64,000 bases of DNA from NCBI GenBank assembly GCA_945868085.1, contig CAMBKF010000004.1, positions 1 to 64,000 on the forward strand. Reading direction: 5' to 3'. Both the position numbers and the translations under genes were made by a program. Each line of letters begins with the position of its first letter. The stretch's first letter is position 1. Below the pieces are notes generated by a model that was not told the DNA's origin, ran no database searches, and saw only the letters and a list, made by a program, of their open reading frames with translations. Positions 26,055 to 34,972 of the stretch are shown here, piece by piece. The DNA comes from an uncultured Oscillibacter sp. GTDB lineage: Bacteria; Bacillota; Clostridia; Oscillospirales; Oscillospiraceae.

Positions 26055-27079
26055 CAGAGACCCATCACATGCTGCATCAGCAGGCTGACGGCGGTGATGC
26101 CCAGCCAGCAGCAGGCACCCAGCAGCAGAGGCTTGCCGCCGTTTTTCACCAGCTTGATGAGATTGCTGTTCAGCCCGATGGCCGCCATTGCCATAACGAT
26201 GAAGAACTTGCTCAGCTCCTTCAGCGGCTTAAACACCGCCGCGGCTACGCCAAAGGAGGTGCAGAGAGTGGTGACCACCGATGCGCAGATGAACCACAGG
26301 ATGAACATGGGGAAGGCATTTTTCAAACGGAAGCCGCCCTTGGCATTTCCGGCTTTCTTCGCCTGCATCAGCGACAGCACCAGGGTGATGGGGATGATGG
26401 CCAGGGTGCGGGTGAGCTTGACGGTCACGGCTTTATCCAGGGTCTGGCTGCCCAGACCCCACATGCTGTCCCAGGTGGAAGCCGCCGCTGTAACGGAGGA
26501 GGTGTCGTTCACCGCCGTACCGGCAAAGATGCCGAAGGCCTCGCCGGAGGTAGTATCAAAGCCGATGGCCTGGCCCAGCAGAGGAAACAACAGCGCCGCC
26601 AGCACATTGAAAAAGAAGATGACCGAGATGGCCTGGGCGACTTTTTCATCATCCGCGTGGATCACCGGCGCCGTGGCGGCAATGGCGCTGCCGCCGCAGA
26701 TGGAGGAGCCCACGCCGATGAGGGTGCTGATATCCCCGTCAATATGCAGCAGCTTATGCATCGCGTAGGCCACCAGCAGCGACGTGGTAATGGTGCAGAC
26801 GATGATGGGCAGGGACTGCTTTCCGGTTTGCAGCACCACATTCAGATTCAGCCCGAAGCCCAGCAGCACCACGGCGGCCTGCAGGATCTTCTTGGAGGTG
26901 AAGCCGACGCCCGGCTTACAGACTGCGCCCGGCGTCCACAACAGGGCAATGATCATGCCCAGGAGGATGGAGAAAACCGGCCCGCCGATGACCGGCACCA
27001 GCTTGCCCAGCAGCCATGACGGAATGGCAATGGCAAGACACACGGCAATTCCCGGCAGGTTTTTCTTGATGGTTTGCAT
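26051..27079 (-). CDS. YeiH/UPF0324 family membrane protein
   Basis: 342 residues with about ten hydrophobic segments. The family signature region is visible: [19 protein letters not shown], then [18 protein letters not shown]. YeiH proteins are proposed sulfate or organic-sulfonate exporters, but the function is poorly tested. The gene lies 18 bp downstream of an HxlR regulator and overlaps the MATE gene, so the three form a leftward operon, hxlR-yeiH-MATE. The HxlR protein may control it. Confidence 0.85.
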   Translation of the reverse strand: MQTIKKNLPGIAVCLAIAIPSWLLGKLVPVIGGPVFSILLGMIIALLWTPGAVCKPGVGFTSKKILQAAVVLLGFGLNLNVVLQTGKQSLPIIVCTITTSLLVAYAMHKLLHIDGDISTLIGVGSSICGGSAIAATAPVIHADDEKVAQAISVIFFFNVLAALLFPLLGQAIGFDTTSGEAFGIFAGTAVNDTSSVTAAASTWDSMWGLGSQTLDKAVTVKLTRTLAIIPITLVLSLMQAKKAGNAKGGFRLKNAFPMFILWFICASVVTTLCTSFGVAAAVFKPLKELSKFFIVMAMAAIGLNSNLIKLVKNGGKPLLLGACCWLGITAVSLLMQHVMGLW

Positions 27080-27097
27080 GATGAATAGCTCCTTTTC

Positions 27098-27472
27098 TCA
27101 GCGATGGTCGCATTTTTGGCACTGGATCATGGGCACATCGCCCTCATCCTTATAAAACGCACCCGCCCACTGGCAGATGCTCTGCAGGATCGGCACCACG
27201 GAGGCACCTTTTTCCGTCAGGGTATACTCCACCCGGGGCGGGATCTCGTCGTAGGACCGGCGCTCCACGATGCCGCTGGACAGGAGGCCCTTCAGGGTGG
27301 AGGCCAGCACCGCGTCGGTGATGTTGCCCATCTCCCGGCGCAGCTCGCTGTAGCGCAGAGTCCCCAGCGCCGCCAGCACGCAGATGATGCGGGAGTTCCA
27401 CTTTCCGCCGAATAACTCCATGCCGTATTCCAGCGGGCAGCGGATGTCCTTTTCCAGCTTTCTTTGATACAT
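27098..27472 (-). CDS. HxlR-family transcriptional regulator
   Basis: 124 residues. It has the one-domain winged helix of HxlR proteins: CPLEYGMELFGGKWNSRIICVLAALGTLRYSELRREMGNITDAVLASTLKGLLSSGIVERRSY. HxlR regulators respond to electrophiles, oxidants or other stress. The C-terminus has CQKCDHR, a CxxC that could sense metals or redox. It is the first gene of the leftward operon with the YeiH-like and MATE genes. Confidence 0.9.
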   Translation of the reverse strand: MYQRKLEKDIRCPLEYGMELFGGKWNSRIICVLAALGTLRYSELRREMGNITDAVLASTLKGLLSSGIVERRSYDEIPPRVEYTLTEKGASVVPILQSICQWAGAFYKDEGDVPMIQCQKCDHR

Positions 27473-27548
27473 GGTTTTCTACCTCGCTTTTGGTTTTCTC
27501 CATTATAGCGGGATATATCGGCAGAAGCAAGTTGCTATGAAATTTATG

Positions 27549-27573
27549 AGCGGGTGCATTTTCGCGCCCGCTC
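27549..27573. terminator. terminator hairpin downstream of the PPOX-fold gene
   Basis: GAGCGGGTGC / GCGCCCGCTC stem with a 5-nt loop immediately after the leftward gene's stop codon. Confidence 0.65.
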
Positions 27574-27580
27574 ATCTGTT

Positions 27581-27976
27581 TTACAGCTCTTTCTTGTTGT
27601 CCGCGCCGGGGGTGGTGACGATGACCTTCTCCGGAGTAATGACAAGCGCACCCTTGGCGGTGGCAGCGCCGCCGAACATCTGCTCCACCATGGCCTTAAA
27701 GGTCGTGACCACTTCGCCTTCGGTAACATACCGGGCCGTACCCTTCACCTGGTAGCCTTCCAGATTCTGGGCATCGTAGACGGAAATGGCGATCTTGCCG
27801 TGATTCTCCGCGATGTTCTTCAGGGTCGTATCCAGGAATACATCGCCCACCACAAGCTTGCCGTCAGGGGTCACATCCTTGAAGGCGACGGGCACCACAT
27901 TGGGCTCACCCTGGGTGCAGGTGGCCAGATCCCACATGCCGCTTTTGAGCAGCTTCACAACATTTTCATTCAGCAC
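27581..27976 (-). CDS. pyridoxamine 5'-phosphate oxidase-fold flavoprotein
   Basis: 131 residues forming a PPOX-like FMN-binding split barrel (VVPVAFKDVTPDGKLVVGDVFLDTTLKNIAENHGKIAISVYD). Members bind FMN, F420 or heme and include general stress proteins. The substrate is not known. It is a single-gene unit; a -10 box TATAAT lies on the minus strand at 28026-28031. The C-terminal half (TTFKAMVEQMFGGAATAKGALVITPEKVIVTTPG) completes the barrel. No signal peptide is visible. Confidence 0.8.
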   Translation of the reverse strand: MLNENVVKLLKSGMWDLATCTQGEPNVVPVAFKDVTPDGKLVVGDVFLDTTLKNIAENHGKIAISVYDAQNLEGYQVKGTARYVTEGEVVTTFKAMVEQMFGGAATAKGALVITPEKVIVTTPGADNKKEL

Positions 27977-28258
27977 GATATGGTCCTCCTTATATCCTGA
28001 GCTTTATCGCTCATTGACTGCGCTCATTATAGAGCAGATACAGGGCCGGCGGAAGATATGGGTCAGTTTATGAGTGACTAATAAATTTGTGAGCGGCCGC
28101 CACACCTGCCTCTGCCGGGGAAACAGTTGTACACCCGAAGCGGAGTGAAGCAGAAAATAATTGACTTATGCGCCGCAAAATGATATGGTTAAAGATACTC
28201 TACTGTGTTATATTGCCGGTTTCCGGCCGGATGATAGAAAGTGAGACCTGTTTGTCTT

Positions 28259-29632
28259 ATGTCACAATATTCTGCCGGCTCCCTGGTGGGCCGCATTACT
28301 GATACAACCGAATCTTTTTGGAACAGCCGTTACTACTTCCCAGCGACCCTGGCCGTCACGGCTGTGTCCCTGTTCACGGGAAACGTGGTGCCGTCCACGG
28401 TGGGTCTGGCCCTCCTGTGCGGGTGGATGCTGATGTTCTGCCGGGATATCCTGGCGGCGGCGACGCCGTTTCTGATGATCTTCCTGCTGTCCACGGTGAA
28501 ATATGATTCCCTGGCGGTTTTCCTGCCCTGCGCGCCCCTGGCGGTGCTGCCCATCGGCGGGCTGCTGGTGCATTTCATCCGGTGGCGGGCGCCCATCACG
28601 GTGGGCCGCAGCGGGCCGGGACTGGCAGCGGTGACCGTTGCCACGCTGCTGGGCGGCCTGGGCGCCATCCCTGCCAAGGAGTACTTCTCCCCCCTGTCGC
28701 TGTACTACACCCTGGGGCTGGGGCTGGGGCTGCTGGTGACCTATGTGCTGCTGCGCTCCGACCTGGCCGCGCCCAGGCTGTACGACCTGCTGCAGCGGCT
28801 GATGCAGATGCTGTACACACTGGGGCTGGCCATGGTGCTGGCCATCGGATGCTTTTACATGGACCACTGGGCGGAGTTCGCCGAAAAATGGGAGATCCCA
28901 CCCATCCTGTTCCGAAACTTTGCGGCCACCATTCTGGTGGCCACGCTGCCGGCGGCCTTCTACATGGCGCGCCGGAGCCGGCTGCATCTAATCAGTGTTC
29001 TGCTGTGGGCTCTGGCTCTCTTTTTCACCGGCAGCCGCACGGCGCTGCTGTTCGGCTCAGTGATGCTGCTGCTGGGTGTGCTGTACCTGGTGCGGTGGAA
29101 AAAGCTGCCCCTGTGGTCATTCTTTGCCGTGCTGGTGACCGCCGCCGTGGCGGTGCTGCTGTTCGGCCAGCAGATCTATGAGCTTTTCTTCGGGTGTAGG
29201 GGGGAGATGGATTTCTTCATCGACCCCAACGAGTCCCGGTGGGCCCTGCTGGCCCGGGGACAGCAGGACTTTCTGCAGCACCCGGTGTTCGGCATCGGTC
29301 TGGGCAACCAGAAAAACCAGGACATCTTTACCGGCGTGCCGGGGAGCATGGTGTTTTACCACAACTCCCTGCTGCAGATCCTGGGCAGCATGGGCCTGGC
29401 GGGACTGGCGGCCTACGGACTGCTGCTGTGGGAGCGGGTGCGCCTGCTGCTGCGCGGCGGTGAGGCGGCCCACTTAGCGGGGCTGTTCTATCTGGGCATG
29501 CAGATGGCTTCCCTGACCAATCCGGGGCTGTTCTGCCCTCTGCCCAGCGCGATGCTGACGGTGCTGGTCTTTGCCGTGCTGGAGCGGTACATGGATGACC
29601 CCGCTTACCTGCCGGGCAGGACAATACGCTGA
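28259..29632 (+). CDS. O-antigen ligase / polysaccharide polymerase (Wzy_C) family protein
   Basis: About 457 residues with 10-12 hydrophobic segments. The Wzy_C signature is visible: a GSRTALLFGSVML segment, a large loop, and HPVFGIGLGNQKNQD followed by YHNSLLQILGSMGLAG. Such proteins polymerise or ligate cell-surface glycans at the membrane. I chose ATG 28259; a GTG at 28241 is possible and neither has a good ribosome site. It stands alone, with a terminator downstream, and no glycosyltransferases nearby. The partner polymer cannot be inferred. Confidence 0.85.
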   Translation: MSQYSAGSLVGRITDTTESFWNSRYYFPATLAVTAVSLFTGNVVPSTVGLALLCGWMLMFCRDILAAATPFLMIFLLSTVKYDSLAVFLPCAPLAVLPIGGLLVHFIRWRAPITVGRSGPGLAAVTVATLLGGLGAIPAKEYFSPLSLYYTLGLGLGLLVTYVLLRSDLAAPRLYDLLQRLMQMLYTLGLAMVLAIGCFYMDHWAEFAEKWEIPPILFRNFAATILVATLPAAFYMARRSRLHLISVLLWALALFFTGSRTALLFGSVMLLLGVLYLVRWKKLPLWSFFAVLVTAAVAVLLFGQQIYELFFGCRGEMDFFIDPNESRWALLARGQQDFLQHPVFGIGLGNQKNQDIFTGVPGSMVFYHNSLLQILGSMGLAGLAAYGLLLWERVRLLLRGGEAAHLAGLFYLGMQMASLTNPGLFCPLPSAMLTVLVFAVLERYMDDPAYLPGRTIR

Positions 29633-29638
29633 ATTGCT

Positions 29639-29674
29639 CGGAAAGCATCCCGCCGGGGTGCTTTCCGGTTTTTT
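29639..29674 (+). terminator. terminator after the O-antigen ligase gene
   Basis: Stem CGGAAAGCA / TGCTTTCCG followed by GTTTTTT. Confidence 0.8.
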
Positions 29675-29698
29675 ACGACACAAAAGGAGTGAGACCCA

Positions 29699-30583
29699 AT
29701 GAAGAAAATCAGCCCCCGGGTCAAGGGGATCATCTGCATACTGTTCGCCGCCTTCGGCTTTTCCATGATGTCGGTATTCATCCGGCTGGCCAGGGATGTG
29801 CCCACGGCGGAAAAGGCCTTCTTCCGCAACATTGTGGCCCTGGTCGTGGTGGGCGTACTGCTGGCGGCGAAGCGGGTGCCGCTGAAGCCGGAAAAGGGCA
29901 GCTGGCCGTTCATTACCGGGCGGGCGGTGTTCGGCACCATCGGGCTGCTGCTGAACTTTTACGCAGTGGACCACCTGGTGCTGGCGGATGCCAACATGCT
30001 CAACAAGCTCTCGCCCTTCTTTGCCATCATCTTCTCCATTTTCCTGCTGCGGGAAAAGCCCTCCGCTGTGCAGATCGGCGGCGTGCTGACGGCACTGCTG
30101 GGCAGCGTGCTCATCATCAAGCCCGGCTTTGCGGGGGCGCCCTTTGTGCCGTCCCTGGCGGGGTTCATCAGTGGCGCAGCGGCGGGGCTGGCCTACACCT
30201 TTGTGCGTAAGCTGGGCAGCCGGGGCGAAAACAGCCTGCGGATCGTGTTCTACTTCTCCCTGTTTTCATCGCTTATGACCCTGCCGTTCTTCCTGCTCAG
30301 CCCCGTGCAGCTGACGGGGCACCAGGTGCTGATGCTGCTGCTGTGCGGGTGCAGCGCCTGTGTGGGGCAGTTCGGCATCACCCAGGCCTACCTCCTGGCC
30401 CCGGCTAAGGAGATCAGCGTCTACGACTACTCCCAGATCCTCTTTGCCGCGGGGCTCGGCTACATTTTCTTCCGGCAGCTCCCGGACGGCTGGAGCGTGG
30501 TGGGCTATGTGCTCATCTGCGGCGCAGGCGTGGGGATGTTCCTCTATAACAAGCACAAGGACGCTGAACAAGGCAGGCAATGA
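29699..30583 (+). CDS. EamA/DMT-family transporter
   Basis: 294 residues with ten hydrophobic segments in two EamA repeats (each about 135 residues). The first contains IICILFAAFGFSMMSVFIRLAR and the second FISGAAAGLAYTFVRKLG. EamA proteins export or import metabolites such as amino acids; specificity is unknown. AAAAGGAGTGAGACCCA precedes the start. The glycerate kinase gene follows 18 bp downstream, so the two are likely co-transcribed; a link between them is possible but not shown. Confidence 0.88.
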   Translation: MKKISPRVKGIICILFAAFGFSMMSVFIRLARDVPTAEKAFFRNIVALVVVGVLLAAKRVPLKPEKGSWPFITGRAVFGTIGLLLNFYAVDHLVLADANMLNKLSPFFAIIFSIFLLREKPSAVQIGGVLTALLGSVLIIKPGFAGAPFVPSLAGFISGAAAGLAYTFVRKLGSRGENSLRIVFYFSLFSSLMTLPFFLLSPVQLTGHQVLMLLLCGCSACVGQFGITQAYLLAPAKEISVYDYSQILFAAGLGYIFFRQLPDGWSVVGYVLICGAGVGMFLYNKHKDAEQGRQ

Positions 30584-30601
30584 CGCCGGGAGGAGAACGC
30601 T

Positions 30602-31744
30602 ATGAGTAAATATATCCTGATCCCGGATTCCTTTAAGGGCTCCCTGTCCTCAGGGGAGATCTGCGGCATCCTGGCCCGGGAGATCCGGGCCCTGGAGCCG
30701 GAGGCGGAGATCCGCGCCATCCCCGTGGCAGACGGCGGAGAGGGCACGGTGGATGCGTTTTTGGCCGCCCTGGGCGGGGAAAAGGTCCCGGTTCCCTGCC
30801 GGGATCCCTATGGGCGGGCCATCACCGCCTGCTACGGTCTTCTGCCGGGGGACGGCACCGCCGTGGTGGAAATGGCTGCGGCGGCGGGACTGCCCTTGGT
30901 GGGCGATGACCGCCGGGCGGCGGACACCACCACCTACGGCGTGGGGCAGCTGATGGCCCACGCCCTGGAGCGCGGCGCAAAAAAGATCGTCCTGGGTCTG
31001 GGCGGCAGCGCCACCAACGACGGCGGCTGCGGCGCGGCTGCGGCCCTGGGCGTGGAATTTCTGGACGAGGCGGGCCGGACTTTTGTGCCCGTGGGCGGGA
31101 CCCTGCACCGCATCGCCCGCATCCGCACGGACGGCCTTACGCCCCGGCTGCGGGAGGCGGAGGTCATCGCCATGTGCGACATCGACAACCCTCTGTGCGG
31201 AAAAAACGGCGCGGCGGCCGTATTCGGCCCCCAGAAGGGCGCGGACGCCCAGACCGTCCGCCTGCTGGATGACGGCCTGCGCCACCTGGCGCAGGTCATC
31301 GAAAGAGACCTGGGCGGCGACCTGCTGGACCTGCCCGGCGGCGGCGCGGCCGGGGGCTTTGGCGCGGGAAGCGCCGCCTTTTTCGGGGCGAAGCTGCAAA
31401 TGGGCATTGAGACGGTGCTGGAGCTGGTGGATTTTGACCGATTGGCGGCAGACGCGGACCTGGTCATCACCGGCGAGGGACGGCTGGACAGCCAGAGCCT
31501 CCGGGGCAAGGTGGTCATAGGCGTGGCGCGGCGGGCCCAAAAGCTGGGTGTGCCGGCGGCTGCGCTGGTGGGCAGCTGTGAGCTGCCTGCCGAAGCGGCC
31601 TACGAGGCCGGCGTGAGCGGTATTTTCCCCATCCATCCGGAGCCGATGCCCCTGGCAGAGGCCATGGCACGCACCCGGGAGCACCTGGCGTTCACCGCCG
31701 GAAATATGCTGCGGTTTGCCGAAGCGGCGAGAAAAACGCGGTAA
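30602..31744 (+). CDS. glxK: glycerate kinase
   Basis: 380 residues, the normal length of the GarK/GlxK-type glycerate kinase. It phosphorylates D-glycerate with ATP (the 2-kinase reaction in GarK/GlxK enzymes), feeding lower glycolysis. Motifs: the N-terminal ILIPDSFKGSLSS, VADGGEGTVDAF, the GLGGSATNDGGCG phosphate loop and VITGEGRLDSQSL. GGGAGGAGAACGCT precedes ATG 30602. It follows the EamA transporter by 18 bp. Confidence 0.95.
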   Translation: MSKYILIPDSFKGSLSSGEICGILAREIRALEPEAEIRAIPVADGGEGTVDAFLAALGGEKVPVPCRDPYGRAITACYGLLPGDGTAVVEMAAAAGLPLVGDDRRAADTTTYGVGQLMAHALERGAKKIVLGLGGSATNDGGCGAAAALGVEFLDEAGRTFVPVGGTLHRIARIRTDGLTPRLREAEVIAMCDIDNPLCGKNGAAAVFGPQKGADAQTVRLLDDGLRHLAQVIERDLGGDLLDLPGGGAAGGFGAGSAAFFGAKLQMGIETVLELVDFDRLAADADLVITGEGRLDSQSLRGKVVIGVARRAQKLGVPAAALVGSCELPAEAAYEAGVSGIFPIHPEPMPLAEAMARTREHLAFTAGNMLRFAEAARKTR

Positions 31745-31749
31745 GACTG

Positions 31750-31778
31750 TTGCCATTCCCATAAATTTCCTGTATACT
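31750..31778 (+). promoter_or_regulatory. promoter for the E2-like acyltransferase gene
   Basis: TTGCCA (31750-31755), 17 bp, TATACT (31773-31778), 30 bp before the start codon at 31809. Confidence 0.75.
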
Positions 31779-31808
31779 GGTTGCAATCATAAAAAGGGGG
31801 AACAGCCT

Positions 31809-32654
31809 ATGCGTCCCGACGGTACCCGCGTGAAAAACCTGCCGCCCCTGGTGGCGGCCATTCCCTACATCATGCCCAAGCGGTATGACGCCTGGAACAC
31901 CATTACGGAAAACATTGACGAGGAGGTCATCAAGGAGTTCATCCGCGACCAGCGGCGCCAGGGGGTGCGGCTCAACCATATGAGCGTGATCATCTCCGCC
32001 TACTACAAGGCCTCCCTGGAGAATCCCAAGCTGAACTACTTTGTGATGAACCGGAAAATTTACAAGCGCAATCACTTCTGCGTGTCCTTCGTCATCATGA
32101 AAAAGCTGGCGGACGGCTCCCCCAGCGAGACCACACTGAAGGTCTATCTGGAGCCGGAGGACACGGTGTTCACCGTGAACGAGAAGATCAAAAGCGCTAT
32201 CGCCGCCAACGAGAAAACGGAGCAGAGCAACAGCACCGACCATTTCGCACGGTTCATGTTCTCTGTACCGGGGCTGCCCCGGTTCGTCATCGGACTGGCC
32301 TATTTCCTGGACAGGCACGGGCTGCTGCCCCGGAAGATCATTGAGCTCTCCCCCTTCCACACCAGCCTGTTTATCACCAACCTGGCCTCCATCAAGACCA
32401 GCTACATCCACCACCACTGCTACGAATTCGGCACCACCAGCGTGTTTGTGTGCATGGGCAAGCCCGTGCCCAACTACATGGCCGGGGATCTGAGCCGGAA
32501 GATGATGCCCCTGGGCATCGTTATGGACGAGCGCATCTGCACCGGCTATGAATACGCCGCATTCTGCCACGATTTCCGGCGCATTCTCCGCAAGCCCCAG
32601 GTGCTGACGGCGCCCTTCAACGCCCCGGCGCAGGCAGCGGCCGTGCAGGAATAA
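31809..32654 (+). CDS. 2-oxoacid dehydrogenase E2-like / CAT-like acyltransferase, degenerate catalytic motif
   Basis: 281 residues with the chloramphenicol-acetyltransferase-like fold of E2 catalytic domains (MPKRYDAWNTITENIDEEVIKEFI ... NYFVMNRKIYKRNHFCVSFVIMK). No lipoyl domain or E1/E3-binding part is present, and no E1 or E3 genes are nearby. In true E2 enzymes the HHxxxDG motif near the C-terminus is catalytic; here the equivalent GIVMDERICTGYEYAAF lacks both the His and the Asp. It is thus either inactive or does something else. AGGGGGAACAGCCT precedes ATG 31809. Confidence 0.8.
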   Translation: MRPDGTRVKNLPPLVAAIPYIMPKRYDAWNTITENIDEEVIKEFIRDQRRQGVRLNHMSVIISAYYKASLENPKLNYFVMNRKIYKRNHFCVSFVIMKKLADGSPSETTLKVYLEPEDTVFTVNEKIKSAIAANEKTEQSNSTDHFARFMFSVPGLPRFVIGLAYFLDRHGLLPRKIIELSPFHTSLFITNLASIKTSYIHHHCYEFGTTSVFVCMGKPVPNYMAGDLSRKMMPLGIVMDERICTGYEYAAFCHDFRRILRKPQVLTAPFNAPAQAAAVQE

Positions 32655-32663
32655 CAGGAAAAA

Positions 32664-32687
32664 ATCCGTACCCCGAGGGGTACGGAT
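32664..32687. terminator. bidirectional terminator
   Basis: Stem ATCCGTACCCC / GGGGTACGGAT with a GA loop and T-tracts on both sides, between convergent genes. Confidence 0.9.
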
Positions 32688-32690
32688 CTT

Positions 32691-33059
32691 TTATTTTACC
32701 GCCAGCTGCGCCAGGGCCACTGCCCCCAGGCCCAAAAGGACGCTCAGGCCCACATACAGCCCGCCCAGGAAGAATTTGCCGGACTGGAACAGCTGCACGG
32801 ATTCCTGGCAGAAGGTGGAAAACGTGGTGAATCCACCGCAGAGACCCACCCGGAGAAACAGCAGAAGCCGGGGATCCGCCGCGCCATGGCGGGCGGCCAG
32901 GGCACCGATCAGCCCCAGGCAGAAGGCACCCGCCACATTGATGCCCAAGGTGGCCAGGGGAAACCCGCTGCCGCTGCGCAGCGGCAGCAAGCCCAGCAGA
33001 TAGCGGGCTACGGCCCCGGCGGCACCTCCCAGCCCAACGAACAGACAATTTACCAGCAT
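32691..33059 (-). CDS. crcB: fluoride channel FluC/CrcB
   Basis: 122 residues with four membrane segments. It has the family motifs GINVAGAF and GGFTTFSTF; the latter lines the fluoride pore. FluC is a dimeric channel exporting F- from the cytoplasm. I chose ATG 33059 because AAGGAGAG precedes it; the longer frame (to 33116) would run into the riboswitch terminator. A fluoride riboswitch and promoter lie directly upstream, which confirms the function. Confidence 0.95.
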   Translation of the reverse strand: MLVNCLFVGLGGAAGAVARYLLGLLPLRSGSGFPLATLGINVAGAFCLGLIGALAARHGAADPRLLLFLRVGLCGGFTTFSTFCQESVQLFQSGKFFLGGLYVGLSVLLGLGAVALAQLAVK

Positions 33060-33077
33060 GCCGCTCTCTCCTTTCCA

Positions 33078-33162
33078 AAAAAAATAGCTGATGCCCCTGC
33101 CCACGGCAGAAGTCATCAGCTTTTCAAGCGGTTCGGTTTCCCGGGGAGAACTTCATTCCCCT
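33078..33162 (-). promoter_or_regulatory. fluoride riboswitch (crcB motif) with terminator
   Basis: On the minus strand the aptamer core reads GGGGAAUGAAGUUCUCCCC, then AACCGCUU, then GCUGAUGACUUCUGCC, as in the crcB consensus. The 3' part can instead pair with GGCAG.CAUCAGC, followed by eight U, an intrinsic terminator at 33078-33123. Fluoride binding should prevent termination. Confidence 0.93.
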
Positions 33163-33191
33163 GTGCGGGCGGGGCCCGCAGCTACAGCGTT

Positions 33192-33220
33192 ATTATACAC
33201 CGATGTGGGAGATTTGGCAA
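33192..33220 (-). promoter_or_regulatory. crcB promoter
   Basis: Minus-strand TTGCCA (33215-33220), 17 bp, TATAAT (33192-33197), directly before the riboswitch. Confidence 0.85.
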
Positions 33221-33347
33221 GCGTAAAGCGCCGCGATGCGCGGTTCTGAGGACAGCGCCCCGGCAGAAGGCGCAATCAAACCAAATGATTTCCGTGACAA
33301 GTTTTACCCCAATCTGAAAGGTTGCGGAAACAAGAGAACAAAGTGGT

Positions 33348-33965
33348 TCAGCCGGAGAGACGGGCGGGCTCCGTCCAGGTGCCGTAACGGGCGGCCACGG
33401 CACCCTGCCGGTCAATGGCCACACCGGCACAGTACACATCCCCCGGGAGCCACTGGGCGCGCAGCAGGAACGGGCCCGTTACGGAAACGGTCTCCGTGCG
33501 GTCGCGGGCGGTGCCGTTGGCGCCGCGCTGGGTATAGGTCAGCTCGCAGCGGTCCAGGACGCCGCTGCGGTTATCGCAGGCGACGATGATGAGGCTCTTT
33601 TGGATCCCATCGCCGCCCTCGCCGGTCTGATAGATCTCAAACACGGCGCCATTGGCGCTGAGGGACGCCGCGCCCTTGGGACGGAGGTAGCTGCGGCCCA
33701 GCCTTTTCTGCCGGACAAGAAACGTCATGGATACCTCGCCGGTGGCGGTATTTTCCCAAATGGTATACAGATAGCCCTCCTCCTGCTGGGTGACGCGCAG
33801 GCGCACATCCTCCTGCCGGACGCCGGCGTACCGGGCGATGCCCTCCTCCGGGGCGCCGTGATACCAGCCGTGGAGCTGCAGAATATAGGCATACGCCAAG
33901 GCGGCCAGCAGGCAGACGCACAGGGAGGCGGCCAGGATGAGCAGGGTCTTCAATCGTGCGTTCAT
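33348..33965 (-). CDS. hypothetical membrane-anchored protein
   Basis: 205 residues. One N-terminal hydrophobic segment (LLILAASLCVCLLAALAYAYIL) anchors it or serves as a signal; the rest (TQQEEGYLYTIWENTATGEVSMTFLVRQKR ... DVYCAGVAIDRQGAVAARYGTWTEP) is likely extracytoplasmic and beta-rich. I do not recognise the family. GGAGGACCCCC precedes the start. It lies at the end of a leftward run of four small membrane-protein genes (33348-35179). Confidence 0.7.
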   Translation of the reverse strand: MNARLKTLLILAASLCVCLLAALAYAYILQLHGWYHGAPEEGIARYAGVRQEDVRLRVTQQEEGYLYTIWENTATGEVSMTFLVRQKRLGRSYLRPKGAASLSANGAVFEIYQTGEGGDGIQKSLIIVACDNRSGVLDRCELTYTQRGANGTARDRTETVSVTGPFLLRAQWLPGDVYCAGVAIDRQGAVAARYGTWTEPARLSG

Positions 33966-34016
33966 AGGGGGGGTCCTCCTTAGTTTTCTCTTTCGGATCA
34001 GGGGGCAAACGCGGGG

Positions 34017-34379
34017 CTACGGGCGCTTATACCGCCGGATGCTTTTATAAAGCCACGCGCCGCTGCAAGCGATCAGGAGGATCGCGGCCACCTGCTCCGC
34101 TATGGACGGGTCATCGGCGTGGGGCAGGTAGATCCCCCGGACGCTGAGGATCAAGAAAGCGGTATTCACAAGCAGGGCAAAGGCCGACACCAGCACGGCG
34201 CTCTTTTTCCCCGCAAAGCGGGCGAAATACAGGGATGTGACCGCGTTGGTGAACACACCGATCCCCACGCAGGAGACGGTAATGCTCCACAGGCTGCCCC
34301 AGAGGATCAGGACGGCCAGGAATACATAGGCCGCGGCGCAGAAGGACGCCGTGACGATCTCTTTCTTACTCAGCTGCAT
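34017..34379 (-). CDS. hypothetical four-helix membrane protein
   Basis: 120 residues with four hydrophobic segments (IVTASFCAAAYVFLAVLILWG, TVSCVGIGVFTNAVTSLYFARF, VSAFALLVNTAFLILSVRG, IAEQVAAILLIACSGAWLY) and a basic tail. Ribosome site GGGAGGTGCCGCC precedes the start. Family not recognised. It is 51 bp upstream of the membrane-anchored gene on the same strand and probably in one operon. Confidence 0.65.
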   Translation of the reverse strand: MQLSKKEIVTASFCAAAYVFLAVLILWGSLWSITVSCVGIGVFTNAVTSLYFARFAGKKSAVLVSAFALLVNTAFLILSVRGIYLPHADDPSIAEQVAAILLIACSGAWLYKSIRRYKRP

Positions 34380-34465
34380 GGCGGCACCTCCCTTTGGGCG
34401 CGCAGACTGTGGGGGCGGTTTCCTTTCTCTTTCATACGGAGCGCTCCTTTCTGAAAAAACAGGGG

Positions 34466-34903
34466 TCAGTGCCGGAAGCTGTTTTCGTAGATATCAATAA
34501 AGCGTGTGACAAACTCCGCCTGCTCCCGAGCCTCGGCCGTGCCGCTGGTGGGCGCCCAGCCGTTCATGGCGTAGGGATAATAGGTATAGGGGGTGAGGGG
34601 CAGCATATGCAGCTCCTTTTGGATGAGCCAAATGCCTTGGCCATAATGCGCGCGCAGGGCCTGGAGGGCCTTGGCGGGGTTTTTGAACACGGCCCAGCCG
34701 TTTTCATCCGCGGCGATGGCAAAGGCGTCGCCCTTCTCCAGGAACTGCGCCGTGTCCACCTGGCCCCGGCAGTTGCTGCTGCCGACCACATACGCCTGGG
34801 CGGCGGGATACTTCACGGGACGCCAGGTGGCAAAAATCGCTGTCAGCAGCACCACGATGGCGGCCACAAGGGCCCATTTCCAATGTTTTTTCAGCGTTTT
34901 CAT
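34466..34903 (-). CDS. hypothetical membrane-anchored protein
   Basis: 145 residues. One N-terminal hydrophobic anchor (WALVAAIVVLLTAIFATW) is followed by a soluble part with a strikingly Tyr/Pro-rich stretch (LPLTPYTYYPYAMNGWAPTSG). The start at 34903 is chosen since AAGGAGAATTTACC precedes it; an in-frame ATG at 34924 lacks a site. Family not recognised. It is part of the leftward run of small membrane proteins. Confidence 0.65.
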   Translation of the reverse strand: MKTLKKHWKWALVAAIVVLLTAIFATWRPVKYPAAQAYVVGSSNCRGQVDTAQFLEKGDAFAIAADENGWAVFKNPAKALQALRAHYGQGIWLIQKELHMLPLTPYTYYPYAMNGWAPTSGTAEAREQAEFVTRFIDIYENSFRH

Positions 34904-34972
34904 GGTAAATTCTCCTTTCTGCATCGTGTGTTTGGGTGAACGGCGGGGCGTGGGCCCTACCGGAGCAAAGGC

